Position numbers and translations under genes: made by a program. DNA of 64,000 bases. Origin: Bradyrhizobium sp. CCGB01. Its GTDB lineage: Bacteria > Pseudomonadota > Alphaproteobacteria > Rhizobiales > Xanthobacteraceae. Positions 34,699 to 43,361 of this stretch are shown one piece after another. The notes below the pieces were generated by a model. That model saw nothing but the letters and a program-made list of their open reading frames with translations, had not been told where the DNA came from and ran no database searches. How positions within the stretch are numbered: the first letter of the stretch is position 1; the number at the start of each line of letters is the position of its first letter. The stretch lies in NCBI RefSeq assembly GCF_024199795.1, contig NZ_JANADK010000001.1, forward strand, positions 1,488,001-1,552,000, given 5' to 3'.

Positions 34699-35409
34699 CT
34701 ACGCCGGGCCGCTGTCCGCCGTCCGCTCCGCCAGCACCACGATCCTGTGCGGATCGCGCAGGATGATGCGCTGACGGCCGCTCTCGACGAGGCCCTGGCT
34801 CTCCCAGCCGCTCAGGATGCGGCTGACGGTGTGCAGCGTGGTGCCGGTCATCTGGGCGATGTCCTGGCGGCTGATCGGGAAGTCGATCTCGATGCCATGG
34901 TCGAGCTTCTTGCCGGACTGTTTTGCGAGCCGCAGCAGCGCATGCGCGACGCGCTGCTCGACCTGCTGGGTCGACATTTCCAGGATGCGGGTGTGGCTCT
35001 CCTGCAGCCGCGCGCCGACTGTCTGGAGCGTGTTGGCGGCGATCGCCGGAAACCGCTCGATCAGCCGCGGCCAGGCCGAATTCGGCCAGATCAGCACCAC
35101 GCTGTCGTCGACCGCCATCGCGGTTGCCGGATAATGCGCGGCTCCGATCGCCATCGCGAGCCCGAAGGTCTCGCCGGGGGCGACATAGCGCACCACGATC
35201 TGCTCGCCGGTCGGCGTGGTCTTGGCCGCGCGGACATGGCCGTGCAGCAGCAGGAAGAAGGATTGCGCATCGGCGCCCTGCTCGAAAATGGCTGTGTTCT
35301 TCGGATAACGCGCCGAACGGGCCTCGCGCAGGATCTCGTCGAGGTCCTCCGGCTTGACGCCGGCGAACAGCGGCAAATGCGCAACCAGCGATGTGTCGAC
35401 CTTGGCCAT
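34699..35409 (-). CDS. nnrR: Crp/Fnr-family regulator, NnrR-like
   Basis: 236 residues from the ATG at 35409 (MAKVDTSLVAHLPLFAGVKP). An N-terminal cyclic-nucleotide-type beta barrel (about 12-125) and dimer helix are followed by a winged helix-turn-helix, ISRQDIAQMTGTTLHTVSRILSGWE. There is no Cys in the whole protein, so it cannot hold an Fnr-type iron-sulphur cluster; this fits NnrR/Dnr regulators that sense NO through haem. It is divergent from nnrS with a perfect FNR-type box between them. NnrR in Bradyrhizobium activates nirK and nor genes; the name is given from context and family, and another FixK-like member is possible. Confidence 0.78.
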   Translation of the reverse strand: MAKVDTSLVAHLPLFAGVKPEDLDEILREARSARYPKNTAIFEQGADAQSFFLLLHGHVRAAKTTPTGEQIVVRYVAPGETFGLAMAIGAAHYPATAMAVDDSVVLIWPNSAWPRLIERFPAIAANTLQTVGARLQESHTRILEMSTQQVEQRVAHALLRLAKQSGKKLDHGIEIDFPISRQDIAQMTGTTLHTVSRILSGWESQGLVESGRQRIILRDPHRIVVLAERTADSGPA

Positions 35410-35476
35410 TCTGCCTCCTTGGCGCTCAGGAGTTTGGCGCTCGGGAGTGTGATGGCACCTGCAATCGTCAGGCAGT

Positions 35477-35490
35477 TTGCGATAGCGCAA
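35477..35490. promoter_or_regulatory. FNR/FixK-type box between nnrR and nnrS
   Basis: TTGCGATAGCGCAA, with symmetrical half sites TTGCG and CGCAA. The centre is about 74 bp from the nnrR ATG and about 82 bp from the nnrS ATG, so one bound dimer could activate both divergent genes from near -41. Confidence 0.85.
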
Positions 35491-35565
35491 AACGGACCGC
35501 CCGGACGGCAGTATTTTTCCAAGTGACCATTCAAGTAACGGTCCGAATTCACAGGAGTTGCCCCC

Positions 35566-36777
35566 ATGGCTGGCGCCCGATCCCGCAATTTTGAGGGCTG
35601 GCCGCTGTTTGCGAACAGCTTTCGGCCCTTTTTCCTGCTCGCCGCGATCCAGGCGGGGCTGTCGATCCTGGTCTGGCTACCGATGTTCTACGGCGAATTA
35701 TCCGTCAGTTCCGCCTTCGCGCCGCGCGACTGGCACGTCCACGAGATGCTCTACGGCTTCCTGCCGGCGGTGATCACGGGATTCCTGTTCACGGCGATTC
35801 CGAACTGGACCGGGCGGCTGCCGATCCAGGGGACGTCGCTGGGCGCGCTGCTGGTGGTCTGGCTTGCCGGACGGTTTGCCGTGACCCTGTCCGCCGATAT
35901 CGGTTGGGCGTTCGCGCTGGTCGTCGATGCCGCCTTCCTGGCGCTGGTCGTCGCGGCCGCAACGCGTGAGATCATCGCCGGCGGCAATTGGCGCAATCTG
36001 CCGGTGGTGGTGCTCGTGCTGGTGCTGCTCGCCGGCAATGTCGCGTTCCATCTGGAAGCGCATTTCGAGGGCGCGGCCGATGTCAGCATCCGCGTCGGCA
36101 TCAGTGTGGTCGTGCTGATGATCTCGCTGATCGGCGGCCGCATCATCCCGAGCTTCACCCGCAACTGGCTGGTCAAGTTCAATCCCGGCCGCCTGCCGGT
36201 GCCGTTCGGGCGCTTCGACGGCGCGGTGATCGGATTGAGCGCGCTCGCGCTCATCGCCTGGATCGTAACGCCGCTGAATGCGATGACCGGGGTGGTGGTG
36301 GCGCTCGTCGGCGTGCTGCATCTGGTCCGGCTCGCACGCTGGGCCGGTGATCGCACCACACGCGAGCGGCTGCTGCTGATCCTGCATGTCGGGTACGTCT
36401 TCGTGCCGCTCGGCTTCATCCTGCATGCCCTGGCCGTCTTCGGCGCGCTGCCGCCGAGCGCGGGCATTCATGCCTGGATGGCTGGCGCGGCCGGAACCAT
36501 GACGCTCGCGGTGATGACGCGCGCAAGCCTCGGTCATACCGGGCAGGCGCTGACGGCCGCGCCCGCGACGCAAGGCATCTACGTCGCGATCATCGTCGCG
36601 GCGGTGGCACGGGTCGCCGCCGTGGTGTTACCGGCGCATGGCGATGTGCTGCTGCACATCGCCGCCTGCGGCTGGGTTGTCGCGTTCCTCGGCTTTGCGA
36701 TCGCGTTCGGCCCCTTGCTCGCCGGCAACCCCCGCCGCGCGCTGGCCATCATGGGCGTGCCGGCCCCGGCACGCTGA
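35566..36777 (+). CDS. nnrS: NnrS family haem-copper membrane protein
   Basis: 403 residues with about twelve membrane helices. Family hallmarks are NSFRPFFLLAAIQAGLSIL, the conserved DWHVHEMLYGFLPAVITGFLFTAIPNWTGR segment with potential haem-ligand His residues, GGRIIPSFTRNWL, and AWMAGAAGTMTLAVMTRASLGHTGQ. NnrS relieves nitrosative stress and is controlled with denitrification genes in many proteobacteria. AGGAG precedes the ATG. It shares its promoter region and FNR-type box with the NnrR-like gene. Confidence 0.92.
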   Translation: MAGARSRNFEGWPLFANSFRPFFLLAAIQAGLSILVWLPMFYGELSVSSAFAPRDWHVHEMLYGFLPAVITGFLFTAIPNWTGRLPIQGTSLGALLVVWLAGRFAVTLSADIGWAFALVVDAAFLALVVAAATREIIAGGNWRNLPVVVLVLVLLAGNVAFHLEAHFEGAADVSIRVGISVVVLMISLIGGRIIPSFTRNWLVKFNPGRLPVPFGRFDGAVIGLSALALIAWIVTPLNAMTGVVVALVGVLHLVRLARWAGDRTTRERLLLILHVGYVFVPLGFILHALAVFGALPPSAGIHAWMAGAAGTMTLAVMTRASLGHTGQALTAAPATQGIYVAIIVAAVARVAAVVLPAHGDVLLHIAACGWVVAFLGFAIAFGPLLAGNPRRALAIMGVPAPAR

Positions 36778-36779
36778 GC

Positions 36780-37817
36780 TCAAGCCGCGCTGGCCGAAGG
36801 AACGCCGGACGGCTTTGCCAGCGGCCGCACGCCCTTGCGCCATTCGGTGACGGTGCAACCGAAGCGGCCGCGGAACCAGCGCGCCATCGCGCTCTGCGCG
36901 GAGAAGCCGAGCTGCGTGGCGATGTCCGCCAGCGGCCGGCTGGCGTCGTCGACCAGCTGGATCACGAGATCGGCACGCTGCGCGTCGAGGATCGCGGAGA
37001 AGCTGGTGCCTGCTTCGGCGAGGTGCCGATGGACGGTGCGGCGGGTGCAGGCGAGATGCTCGGCCACGCGCTCGACCGTGCAGTCGCCGCTCGCGAGCAG
37101 GATGCGTACCACCTCGTCGACCTTCTGCTCCCAGCTTGCCGGCCGCGTCTCGATGGCCTCGATCCGCTTGCGCAGATAGCTCGCGATCAGCGGATGCGCG
37201 CTCGGAATCCGCCGCTCCATGTCGCGCGCCGACAACAGGATCGCGTCGTCATCGGCATTGAAGGTCACGCGGCAACCGAAGAAGTCGCGGTAGCGCTTGC
37301 GGTCGTGCGGCGGCGAATAATGCAGATGCACCTCGAGCGGCCGCCAATCGCTGCTGAACAGCGACTGGAGAATGCGGTGGATGCTGCCCAGCGCCATGTC
37401 GATCGACTGGCGCAGCGCGGTCGGCTGCCGGCCGCGCAAATGCAGCGTGATGGTCACGGTCTGCTTGTCCCTGGTGACGTCGAGCTTCATGCCGTCGTGA
37501 TGGACATGGATGAAGCGCGAGAACGCTTCGATGGCCTCGCCGACGGTCGCCTGTTCGCGCACGATCAGGCCGACCGCGCCAAAGTTGGTCAGACCGCCGC
37601 GCTCGGCGAGCCGCAAGCCGAAATCTTCGGCACCTGACGCTTCTGCCGACAATTCGAGCAGGCGGCGCAGGCTGGTCACGGCAATGGGCGTATCGGGCTT
37701 GTCGAGCACGGCCAGCGGCAGCCTGACCTTGCGCATCATTTGCTTCGGGTCGAGTCCCACCGACCGGGCAACATCCGGGTAGTAGCTCAAGCCTGCGCTG
37801 CGAATGAGGTCGATCAT
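36780..37817 (-). CDS. AraC-family transcriptional regulator
   Basis: 345 residues from the ATG at 37817 (MIDLIRSAGLSYYPDVARSVG). An Arabinose_bd-type (PF12625) N-terminal domain (about 20-210; GLDPKQMMRKVRLPLAVLD, RLAERGGLTNFGAVGLIVREQ, HLHYSPPHDRKRYRDFFGCRVTFNA) is followed by the AraC double helix-turn-helix (VERVAEHLACTRRTVHRHLAEAGTSF and PLADIATQLGFSAQSAMARWFRGRFGCTVTEWRK). Relatives with this layout regulate amino-acid, ornithine or fatty-acid catabolism (OruR class). A 21-bp-period direct repeat lies 30-60 bp upstream of its start. It is convergent with nnrS, with only 2 bp between the stops. Confidence 0.88.
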   Translation of the reverse strand: MIDLIRSAGLSYYPDVARSVGLDPKQMMRKVRLPLAVLDKPDTPIAVTSLRRLLELSAEASGAEDFGLRLAERGGLTNFGAVGLIVREQATVGEAIEAFSRFIHVHHDGMKLDVTRDKQTVTITLHLRGRQPTALRQSIDMALGSIHRILQSLFSSDWRPLEVHLHYSPPHDRKRYRDFFGCRVTFNADDDAILLSARDMERRIPSAHPLIASYLRKRIEAIETRPASWEQKVDEVVRILLASGDCTVERVAEHLACTRRTVHRHLAEAGTSFSAILDAQRADLVIQLVDDASRPLADIATQLGFSAQSAMARWFRGRFGCTVTEWRKGVRPLAKPSGVPSASAA

Positions 37818-37848
37818 GCGACCCGTTCCTGCCAGCCATTCCCGCAGA

Positions 37849-37877
37849 TGTCCCGAAATGTAAAGTTTCTGTCCCGA
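37849..37877. promoter_or_regulatory. Direct repeat TGTCCCGA with 21-bp period in the AraC-type promoter
   Basis: TGTCCCGA occurs at 37849-37856 and 37870-37877. A 21-bp period (two helical turns) is what AraC-type dimers use, and the site is 32-60 bp upstream of the regulator's ATG, so autoregulation is plausible. A further GGAACA pair follows at about 37891-37907. Confidence 0.45.
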
Positions 37878-38018
37878 TCCGTCAAATCCGGGAACAGGAT
37901 GGAACATACATAAGGGAAACCGAAGCACGGGCGTGAATGCCGTGCGTATGACGGCGCGGCGCGACGCGGCCCGCTGCTGTCTCGGACCATTTGACCAAGA
38001 CATTGCTGGATCGAGGTT

Positions 38019-38639
38019 ATGCCGGGAAACATGCTTTCCAAGGGTGAGGTATTCGTCATTGAGACTGACGCCGCCTCGCGCGAACAATTGTCCAATGCGC
38101 TCCAGCAGAGCGCCTATGACGTGATCTGCTTTGCCGATAGTGCGTCGCTGCTCTCGGAAGCCAGGGCGCGGATGCCGGCCTGCGTGCTGCTGGAGATGCC
38201 GCCGGATCGCTCCAGCCTCGACGTGCTCAAGCAGCTGCGCGAGGAGAATTGCATGGCGCCGGTGCTGATGACCTCGGCGAATGGCAGCATCGCGATGGCC
38301 GTCGACGCGATCAAGAGCGGCGCGGCCGACTTCATCGAAAAACCTTTCCGCACCCGCGACATCGTCGACCGGATCGATGCCGCCATCGACGAGTTTGGGC
38401 AACCCGGCTCGAACCGGCAACGCTGGCTGCCCGGCTGCGAGCCCCTGACGGCGCGCGAAGGCGATGTGCTCGAGCACCTTGCGGCCGGCCTCACCAACAA
38501 GGAAATCGCCCGGCGCATGCATCTGAGCGCACGGACGGTCGAGGGCTATCGCGCCGGCATCCTGAAGAAGGCCGGCGCCAAGAACGTGACCGATCTGCTC
38601 CGCCGCATCTTCGGCCAGGGTTCGCCCACGCAAGGCTAA
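38019..38639 (+). CDS. FixJ-like LuxR-family response regulator with degenerate receiver
   Basis: 206 residues. The receiver domain (about 8-125) retains the switch Thr (VLMTSANGS, Thr85) and Lys108 (FIEKPF). The position of the phospho-acceptor Asp is Glu59 (VLLEMPPDRSS instead of a ..D.RMPG pattern), and the N-terminal acidic pair is changed to ETD. A linker then leads to a LuxR helix-turn-helix (LTAREGDVLEHLAAGLTNKEIARRMHLSARTVEGYRAGILKKAGA). No sensor kinase is adjacent. The Glu may mimic the phosphorylated state, making it constitutively active; this is inference. Starts at 38019 or 38031 are both possible. Confidence 0.85.
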   Translation: MPGNMLSKGEVFVIETDAASREQLSNALQQSAYDVICFADSASLLSEARARMPACVLLEMPPDRSSLDVLKQLREENCMAPVLMTSANGSIAMAVDAIKSGAADFIEKPFRTRDIVDRIDAAIDEFGQPGSNRQRWLPGCEPLTAREGDVLEHLAAGLTNKEIARRMHLSARTVEGYRAGILKKAGAKNVTDLLRRIFGQGSPTQG

Positions 38640-38828
38640 AGCCTGGGAGCGCCTCAAGGCTCCACCGCGAGACCCATGACGCGTTCCGCGGCCATGGTGC
38701 CGCCGCAGCGGCGCCCCACGGAAACCCCAATCGAACCGGTTCCTTCGCTGCCGCGTCCAATCCTGTTGGCGAGGCATTTTGATCACGCGTCCGGCTGACG
38801 GCGCGGCGATAACGGAAGGAAGGACTTT

Positions 38829-40505
38829 ATGCGCATCACCGCAAGATGTTTGGCAACGACGAGCCTGGTTCTGGTGACCATGGCGGCGGCGTCGCCGTTA
38901 TGGGCCGCCGATGTGGACACCAATTCGGCGATCGACGCCGTCACGGTCTACCCCGATGGCGCCACTGTCACACGCATCATTGCGATCGACCTGCCGTCTG
39001 GGGACTCGACGCTGGTCGCCAAGGACTTTCCGCTCGGTCTCGATACGTCCTCCATCCGGGTCGAGGGCGAAGGCGGCGCAAAACTCACCATCGGCACGAT
39101 CGATGCGCGGCCGCCGCGCGCCGCGCCGGTCAACCTGCCCGAGCTGGAAAAGCGTATCGAGGCCCTGAACGACCAGCGCGCCGACCTGCAAGGCGCCATC
39201 GACTCGGCCAATGCGCGGCGCAAATTTGCGGAGCGCTTTGCGGAAGTCTCCCCCGTGGGCATCGGCGAGAAGGGCGAGGCACGGCCGATCGCCGAATGGC
39301 GCACGGCCTTTACCGCCGTCGGCGACGAAATTGCGAGCGCCGATACGGCCATCCGTGACGCCACGCGCAAGCTGCGCGAGATCGACCGGCAGATCGCCCA
39401 GCTCGAGCTCGAGCGCAAGGCCAAGCCGCCGAGCAAGCTCGAGGTCCGCATGGATGTTGCCGCGACAGCCGCGACCAAGGCGACGCTGCGGGTCACTTAT
39501 AACGTACGCAATGCGCGCTGGTTGCCGCTCTATGATGCCCGGCTCGACACCGGCGCCAAGGACCGCAAGCCGCAGCTCGAGCTTGTCCGCCGCGCCGAGA
39601 TCACGCAGTCGACCGGCGAGGACTGGTCGAACGTGACGCTCGGCGTCTCCACGGTCCGGATCAATCGCGGCGGCAGCGCTCCGGAGCTGGGCTCGCTGGT
39701 GGCGCAATATCCGCAACCGCCGAGGCCGATGGCACTCGGCACGGCCTCCGATCTGGCGCGGCCTGCGCCAATGACGCGCCAGGCGCAATCGCCGGCAATG
39801 GCCAAGATTGCGGAAGCGTCCGAGCAGCGCGAGCGTGCCGACGAGCAGCAGGCGGTTGCCGAGATCGGTGACTTCCAGGCCACGTTCAAGATTCCGGGCC
39901 GCGTCAGCCTCGGCGCTGCTGAGGGCGCCAAGAGCCTGCGCATCGCTTCCATGAGCGTGCCCGCCGATCTCGCAGTGCGCGCGGCACCGGTGATGGACCC
40001 GACCGCCTTCCTCGAAGCCAGCTTCAAGCAGACCGACGACACGACCCTGCTGCCCGGCAAGGTCGCGATCTATCGTGACGGCGTCTTCGTCGGCCGCGGC
40101 AAGCTCTCGGCTTCGGCCAAGGACGACGTCGTGCGGCTCGGCTTCGGCGCCGACGACAAGGTCAGGATCGAGCGCGCCGTGCTCAAGCGCAACGAAGGTT
40201 CGGCCGGCCTGCTCGTGACGACGTCGAAGACCGACGAGCGTTCGTTCAAGACCACGATCCGCAACGGTCACGACTTCCCGATCAAGGTCGTGATCGAGGA
40301 TCAGCTGCCGGTCAGCGAGAGCGAGGACATCGTCGTCGAGATGCTGCCCGCGACCACGCCGCCGACCGCAAGCAACATCCGCGACAAGCGCGGCGTGCTG
40401 GAATGGTCGTTCGACGCCAAGCCCGGCGAAGTCAAGGACATCAACTTCGCCTGGCGCATCCGCTGGCCGAAGGACAAGAGCATGGTGATCGTGCCGGCGG
40501 GCTAG
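38829..40505 (+). CDS. DUF4139 / mucoidy-inhibitor MuiA-like exported protein
   Basis: 558 residues with a signal peptide (MRITARCLATTSLVLVTMAAASPLWA). An N-terminal DUF4140 region (AIDAVTVYPDGATVTRIIAIDLPSG) is followed by a coiled-coil (LPELEKRIEALNDQRADLQGAI ... RKLREIDRQIAQLELERK), and a C-terminal DUF4139 region (VRMDVAATAATKATLRVTYNVRNARWLPLYDARLDT ... WSNVTLGVSTVRIN, ending KPGEVKDINFAWRIRWPKDK). MuiA-like proteins are known by a link to exopolysaccharide mucoidy, with no biochemical role established. AAGGAAGGA precedes the ATG. The stop overlaps the hmuV stop region on the other strand by 4 bp, so the genes converge. Confidence 0.88.
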   Translation: MRITARCLATTSLVLVTMAAASPLWAADVDTNSAIDAVTVYPDGATVTRIIAIDLPSGDSTLVAKDFPLGLDTSSIRVEGEGGAKLTIGTIDARPPRAAPVNLPELEKRIEALNDQRADLQGAIDSANARRKFAERFAEVSPVGIGEKGEARPIAEWRTAFTAVGDEIASADTAIRDATRKLREIDRQIAQLELERKAKPPSKLEVRMDVAATAATKATLRVTYNVRNARWLPLYDARLDTGAKDRKPQLELVRRAEITQSTGEDWSNVTLGVSTVRINRGGSAPELGSLVAQYPQPPRPMALGTASDLARPAPMTRQAQSPAMAKIAEASEQRERADEQQAVAEIGDFQATFKIPGRVSLGAAEGAKSLRIASMSVPADLAVRAAPVMDPTAFLEASFKQTDDTTLLPGKVAIYRDGVFVGRGKLSASAKDDVVRLGFGADDKVRIERAVLKRNEGSAGLLVTTSKTDERSFKTTIRNGHDFPIKVVIEDQLPVSESEDIVVEMLPATTPPTASNIRDKRGVLEWSFDAKPGEVKDINFAWRIRWPKDKSMVIVPAG

Positions 40506-41311
40506 GTACCCGAGGCAGGCCCCGGCGCCCGCATCGATTGCGGCAGCACGTAAGGCACGCCGTCGTCGGACTGATGGACGACGGCGTCGATCTCGAAGAT
40601 GTCGCGGATGATCTCGCGCGTGACGATTTTGGCGCGTGGGCCGTCGGCGGCGAGCTTGCCGCCGTTCAGCACGATCAGCCGGTCGGCGAAGCGGATCGCG
40701 AGGTTGAGGTCGTGCAGGATCGCGACGACAGCCGTGCCGCCGGCCGCGCGGCGGCGCGCCGCTTCGACGAGGTCGATCTGGTGACGCAGATCCAGGCTCG
40801 ACGTCGGCTCGTCCAGCAGCAATAGCCCCGGTCCATGCTGGGCCTCGCCGCAGGCGAGCTGCACCAAGACGCGGGCGAAATGGGCGCGCTGCTGCTCGCC
40901 GCCCGACAGCGTCGGCAATTGCCGTTCGCGGAAATGCAATAGCCCTACCTCGTCCAGTGCGGCGTCGACGAGCGGGCCGGCATCGCGCGCGCTGCGGTCA
41001 CCTGCGCCCATCAGCACGATCTCCTCGACCGTGAAGGGAAACGTGACGTTGATGTGCTGGGACAGCATCGCCCGGCGCGCGGCGAGTTCGCGCGGCGTGT
41101 AGCTGCTGATGTCGCGCTGCTTCAGCCGGATCTCGCCCTGGTTCGGGCGGAGGTCGCCGGAGAGCAGCCGCAGTAGCGTCGACTTGCCGGCGCCGTTCGG
41201 ACCGATGATCGCGACCATCTCGCCGGCCGAAACCGTCAGGCCGACGCCATCGAGCAGCCTCGCACGGCCGGCGCGCCTGGTTAAGCCATGCGCCTCGATC
41301 ACGGCGCTCAC
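40502..41311 (-). CDS. hmuV: Haemin ABC transporter ATP-binding protein
   Basis: 269 residues. The GTG at 41311 overlaps the hmuU stop (GTGA), which fixes the start; the frame continues open far upstream inside hmuU but has no meaning there. Walker A is GPNGAGKST, the signature is LSGGEQQRAHFARVL, Walker B is LLLLDEPTSSLD and the switch His is in ILHDLNLA. The LRPNQGEIRL and ARRAMLSQHINVTFPFTVEEIVLMG segments fit HmuV. It powers haem import through HmuU. Confidence 0.95.
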   Translation of the reverse strand: MSAVIEAHGLTRRAGRARLLDGVGLTVSAGEMVAIIGPNGAGKSTLLRLLSGDLRPNQGEIRLKQRDISSYTPRELAARRAMLSQHINVTFPFTVEEIVLMGAGDRSARDAGPLVDAALDEVGLLHFRERQLPTLSGGEQQRAHFARVLVQLACGEAQHGPGLLLLDEPTSSLDLRHQIDLVEAARRRAAGGTAVVAILHDLNLAIRFADRLIVLNGGKLAADGPRAKIVTREIIRDIFEIDAVVHQSDDGVPYVLPQSMRAPGPASGT

Positions 41312-42405
41312 AGCGAGGCCAGCCCGCGCTGCCGCAGCAGGATGCCAAGAAAGAACGGCGCGCCGATCGCCGCGGTCAGGATGCCGATCGGCATTTCTGC
41401 CGGCGCCACGATGGTCCGGGCGAGGGTGTCGGCGCCGACCATGAGGATCGCGCCGAGCAGGACGGAGGCGGGCAAGAGCAGCCGGTGCGCGGGCCCGATC
41501 AGGAGTCGCAGCAAATGCGGCACGACGATGCCGACGAAACCGATCACGCCGCAGACCGAGACGGCAACGCCGGTCATGGCGGCAACCAGCACGATCGATA
41601 TGCGCTTCAGCCGCTCGACATCGACCCCGCCGTGAAACGCGTCGGCTTCGCCCAGCACGAGCAGGTCGAGCCCGCGGGCGATGAAGGTGCAGGCTGCAAG
41701 CCCGACCAGGAGCACCGGCGCGAGCACGGCATCCTTGGCCCAGCTCGCTCCGCTCATCGATCCCAACATCCAGAAGGTGATGTCGCGGAGCTGACGATCG
41801 TCCGCGATGAAGATGAGCAGGCCGATGCCGGCATTGGCGATTGCGGTGAAGGCGATACCGGCAAGCAGGAAGATCGTAATCGAGGTGCGGCCGGAACGGC
41901 TGGAGATGCTGTAGAGGATCACGGTCGTCGCCAGCGAGCCGGCGAACGCCGCCAGCGGCAGCAGCTCGGTCTGGAGAAATCGCAAGGAATCGCCAAGAGC
42001 CGAATCGGTAAAGACGATCGCAGACACGGCAGCCAACGCGCCGCCGCTGGAGACACCGACCAGCGCGGGATCGGCGAGCGGATTGCGGAATAGCCCCTGC
42101 ATGATCGCGCCCGTGGCTGCGAGCAGGCCGCCGACCATTGCGGCCGCTGCGATCCGCGGGATACGGATCGCCCACAGCACGAGCTGGTCGCGTGCCGTCA
42201 TGGCATCGGAAGCCGTGTTGCCGGCGAAACCCAGCGCGGCAGGCAGACGAGACAGGGGAATCCCGGCCGCGCCGACGGTCAGCGCGATGACCGTGGTGAC
42301 GGCGAGCATTGCGAGCAGCAGGGGGATTGCAACGGAGGAGAACCGCCGTCCTGCACCGGCGTGTCGTCGCGGGCTCCGCGCCTCGGTCCCGGCCGCCACG
42401 CTCAT
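41308..42405 (-). CDS. hmuU: Haemin ABC transporter permease (FecCD family)
   Basis: 365 residues with about ten membrane helices. FecCD motifs: LPRILAAAMVGG-type RIPRIAAAAMVGGLLAATGAIMQGLFRNPLADPALVGVSSGGALAAV, VAMTGVAVSVCGVIGFVGIVVPHLLRLLIGPAHR and LPIGILTAAIGAPFFLGILLRQ-type C-terminus. It overlaps hmuT and hmuV by 4 bp each, so the three are translationally coupled. Confidence 0.95.
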   Translation of the reverse strand: MSVAAGTEARSPRRHAGAGRRFSSVAIPLLLAMLAVTTVIALTVGAAGIPLSRLPAALGFAGNTASDAMTARDQLVLWAIRIPRIAAAAMVGGLLAATGAIMQGLFRNPLADPALVGVSSGGALAAVSAIVFTDSALGDSLRFLQTELLPLAAFAGSLATTVILYSISSRSGRTSITIFLLAGIAFTAIANAGIGLLIFIADDRQLRDITFWMLGSMSGASWAKDAVLAPVLLVGLAACTFIARGLDLLVLGEADAFHGGVDVERLKRISIVLVAAMTGVAVSVCGVIGFVGIVVPHLLRLLIGPAHRLLLPASVLLGAILMVGADTLARTIVAPAEMPIGILTAAIGAPFFLGILLRQRGLASL

Positions 42406-43355
42406 TGCCGGCAGTTCGTCGCCGACAGAGCCGACGTGAAGGCGCCGCCGTTATCGGCCAGAGCCGGATACAGCTTGACCGACAGATCGCGCGCCGCCGC
42501 GGCCGTGCGCGGCCCGAAGCCGAGCAGATAAAGCCCGTCCATCGCGATAAAGCTCTTGTTGGCCGCGACCGGTGTCAGGGCAAAGCCGGGATGGGAATAG
42601 ACCGCGTCGGCCCGGAGCGAATCCTTGTCGCGGTCGATCGAGAGCACGACATCGGGTTTGGCCGCCACGATCGCCTCGTCGCCGATGATCTTGTAGCCGT
42701 CGTAATCCTCGACGGCATTGGCCGCGCCGGCGAGCTGGATGATCTCGTCGGCCGCAGTTTTGTGGCCGGCGACCATCGCACGTCCGTTCTGGAGCGACAT
42801 CACGAACATCACGCGCACGGGCTTCGTCACCTTGGCGCGCAGGGCACGGAGCTGCTTGAGATCGGCGCTGACCGCGACGCTCAGGCATTCTGCGCGGGCA
42901 TCGACGCCCATGGCATGGCCGACCAGCTTGATCTTCTCGATCAGGCCCTCCTCGGAATAGGTCTCGGGCACCAGCACCAGCGGCACCTTCGCCGTCTCCA
43001 GGAGGTCCATGGCCTCGCGTGGACCTGCCCCCTGGATCGCCAGGATCAGCGTGGGGTTGAGGCCGAGCACGCCCTCGGCCGAGATCTGCCGCATGTAGCC
43101 GACACTAGGTTTATCGTGCAGCGCCGCCGCCGGATAAAGGCTCGTGGTGTCGACGCCGACCAGCCGGCTCTCGAGCCCGAGCGCATAGAGGATCTCGGTG
43201 ATGGCGCCGCCGATTGAGACCGTGCGCGCGAAGTCGGTGACCGCGACATCGCGATTGCGCGCATCATGCACCGTGATACCGGCAGCGTGCGCGGTCGATG
43301 CGAGCGCGATTGTGCCGGAAAACAGAAGGTTTGTGAGGGTGCGACAAAATGTCAT
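42402..43355 (-). CDS. hmuT: Periplasmic haemin-binding protein
   Basis: 317 residues with a Sec signal (MTFCRTLTNLLFSGTIALAS, cleavage after AHA). The mature part has the class III binding-protein pattern: RTVSIGGAITEILYALGLESRLVGVDTTS, NPTLILAIQGAGPREAMDLL, VPETYSEEGLIEKIKLVG and DGLYLLGFGPRTAAAARDL. It passes haem from the outer-membrane receptor to HmuUV. It starts 6 bp after the hmuP stop. Confidence 0.94.
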   Translation of the reverse strand: MTFCRTLTNLLFSGTIALASTAHAAGITVHDARNRDVAVTDFARTVSIGGAITEILYALGLESRLVGVDTTSLYPAAALHDKPSVGYMRQISAEGVLGLNPTLILAIQGAGPREAMDLLETAKVPLVLVPETYSEEGLIEKIKLVGHAMGVDARAECLSVAVSADLKQLRALRAKVTKPVRVMFVMSLQNGRAMVAGHKTAADEIIQLAGAANAVEDYDGYKIIGDEAIVAAKPDVVLSIDRDKDSLRADAVYSHPGFALTPVAANKSFIAMDGLYLLGFGPRTAAAARDLSVKLYPALADNGGAFTSALSATNCRQ

Positions 43356-43361
43356 TGCGGT

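Noticed and set aside
37818..38786. Long N-terminal extension of the AraC-type regulator to 38786
   Set aside because: It runs antisense through the FixJ-like gene; the AraC-family N-terminus begins at the ATG at 37817.
41312..42175. Upstream extension of the hmuV frame to 42175
   Set aside because: The extension overlaps hmuU in another frame and has no family similarity; the GTG at 41311 overlapping the hmuU stop is the natural start.
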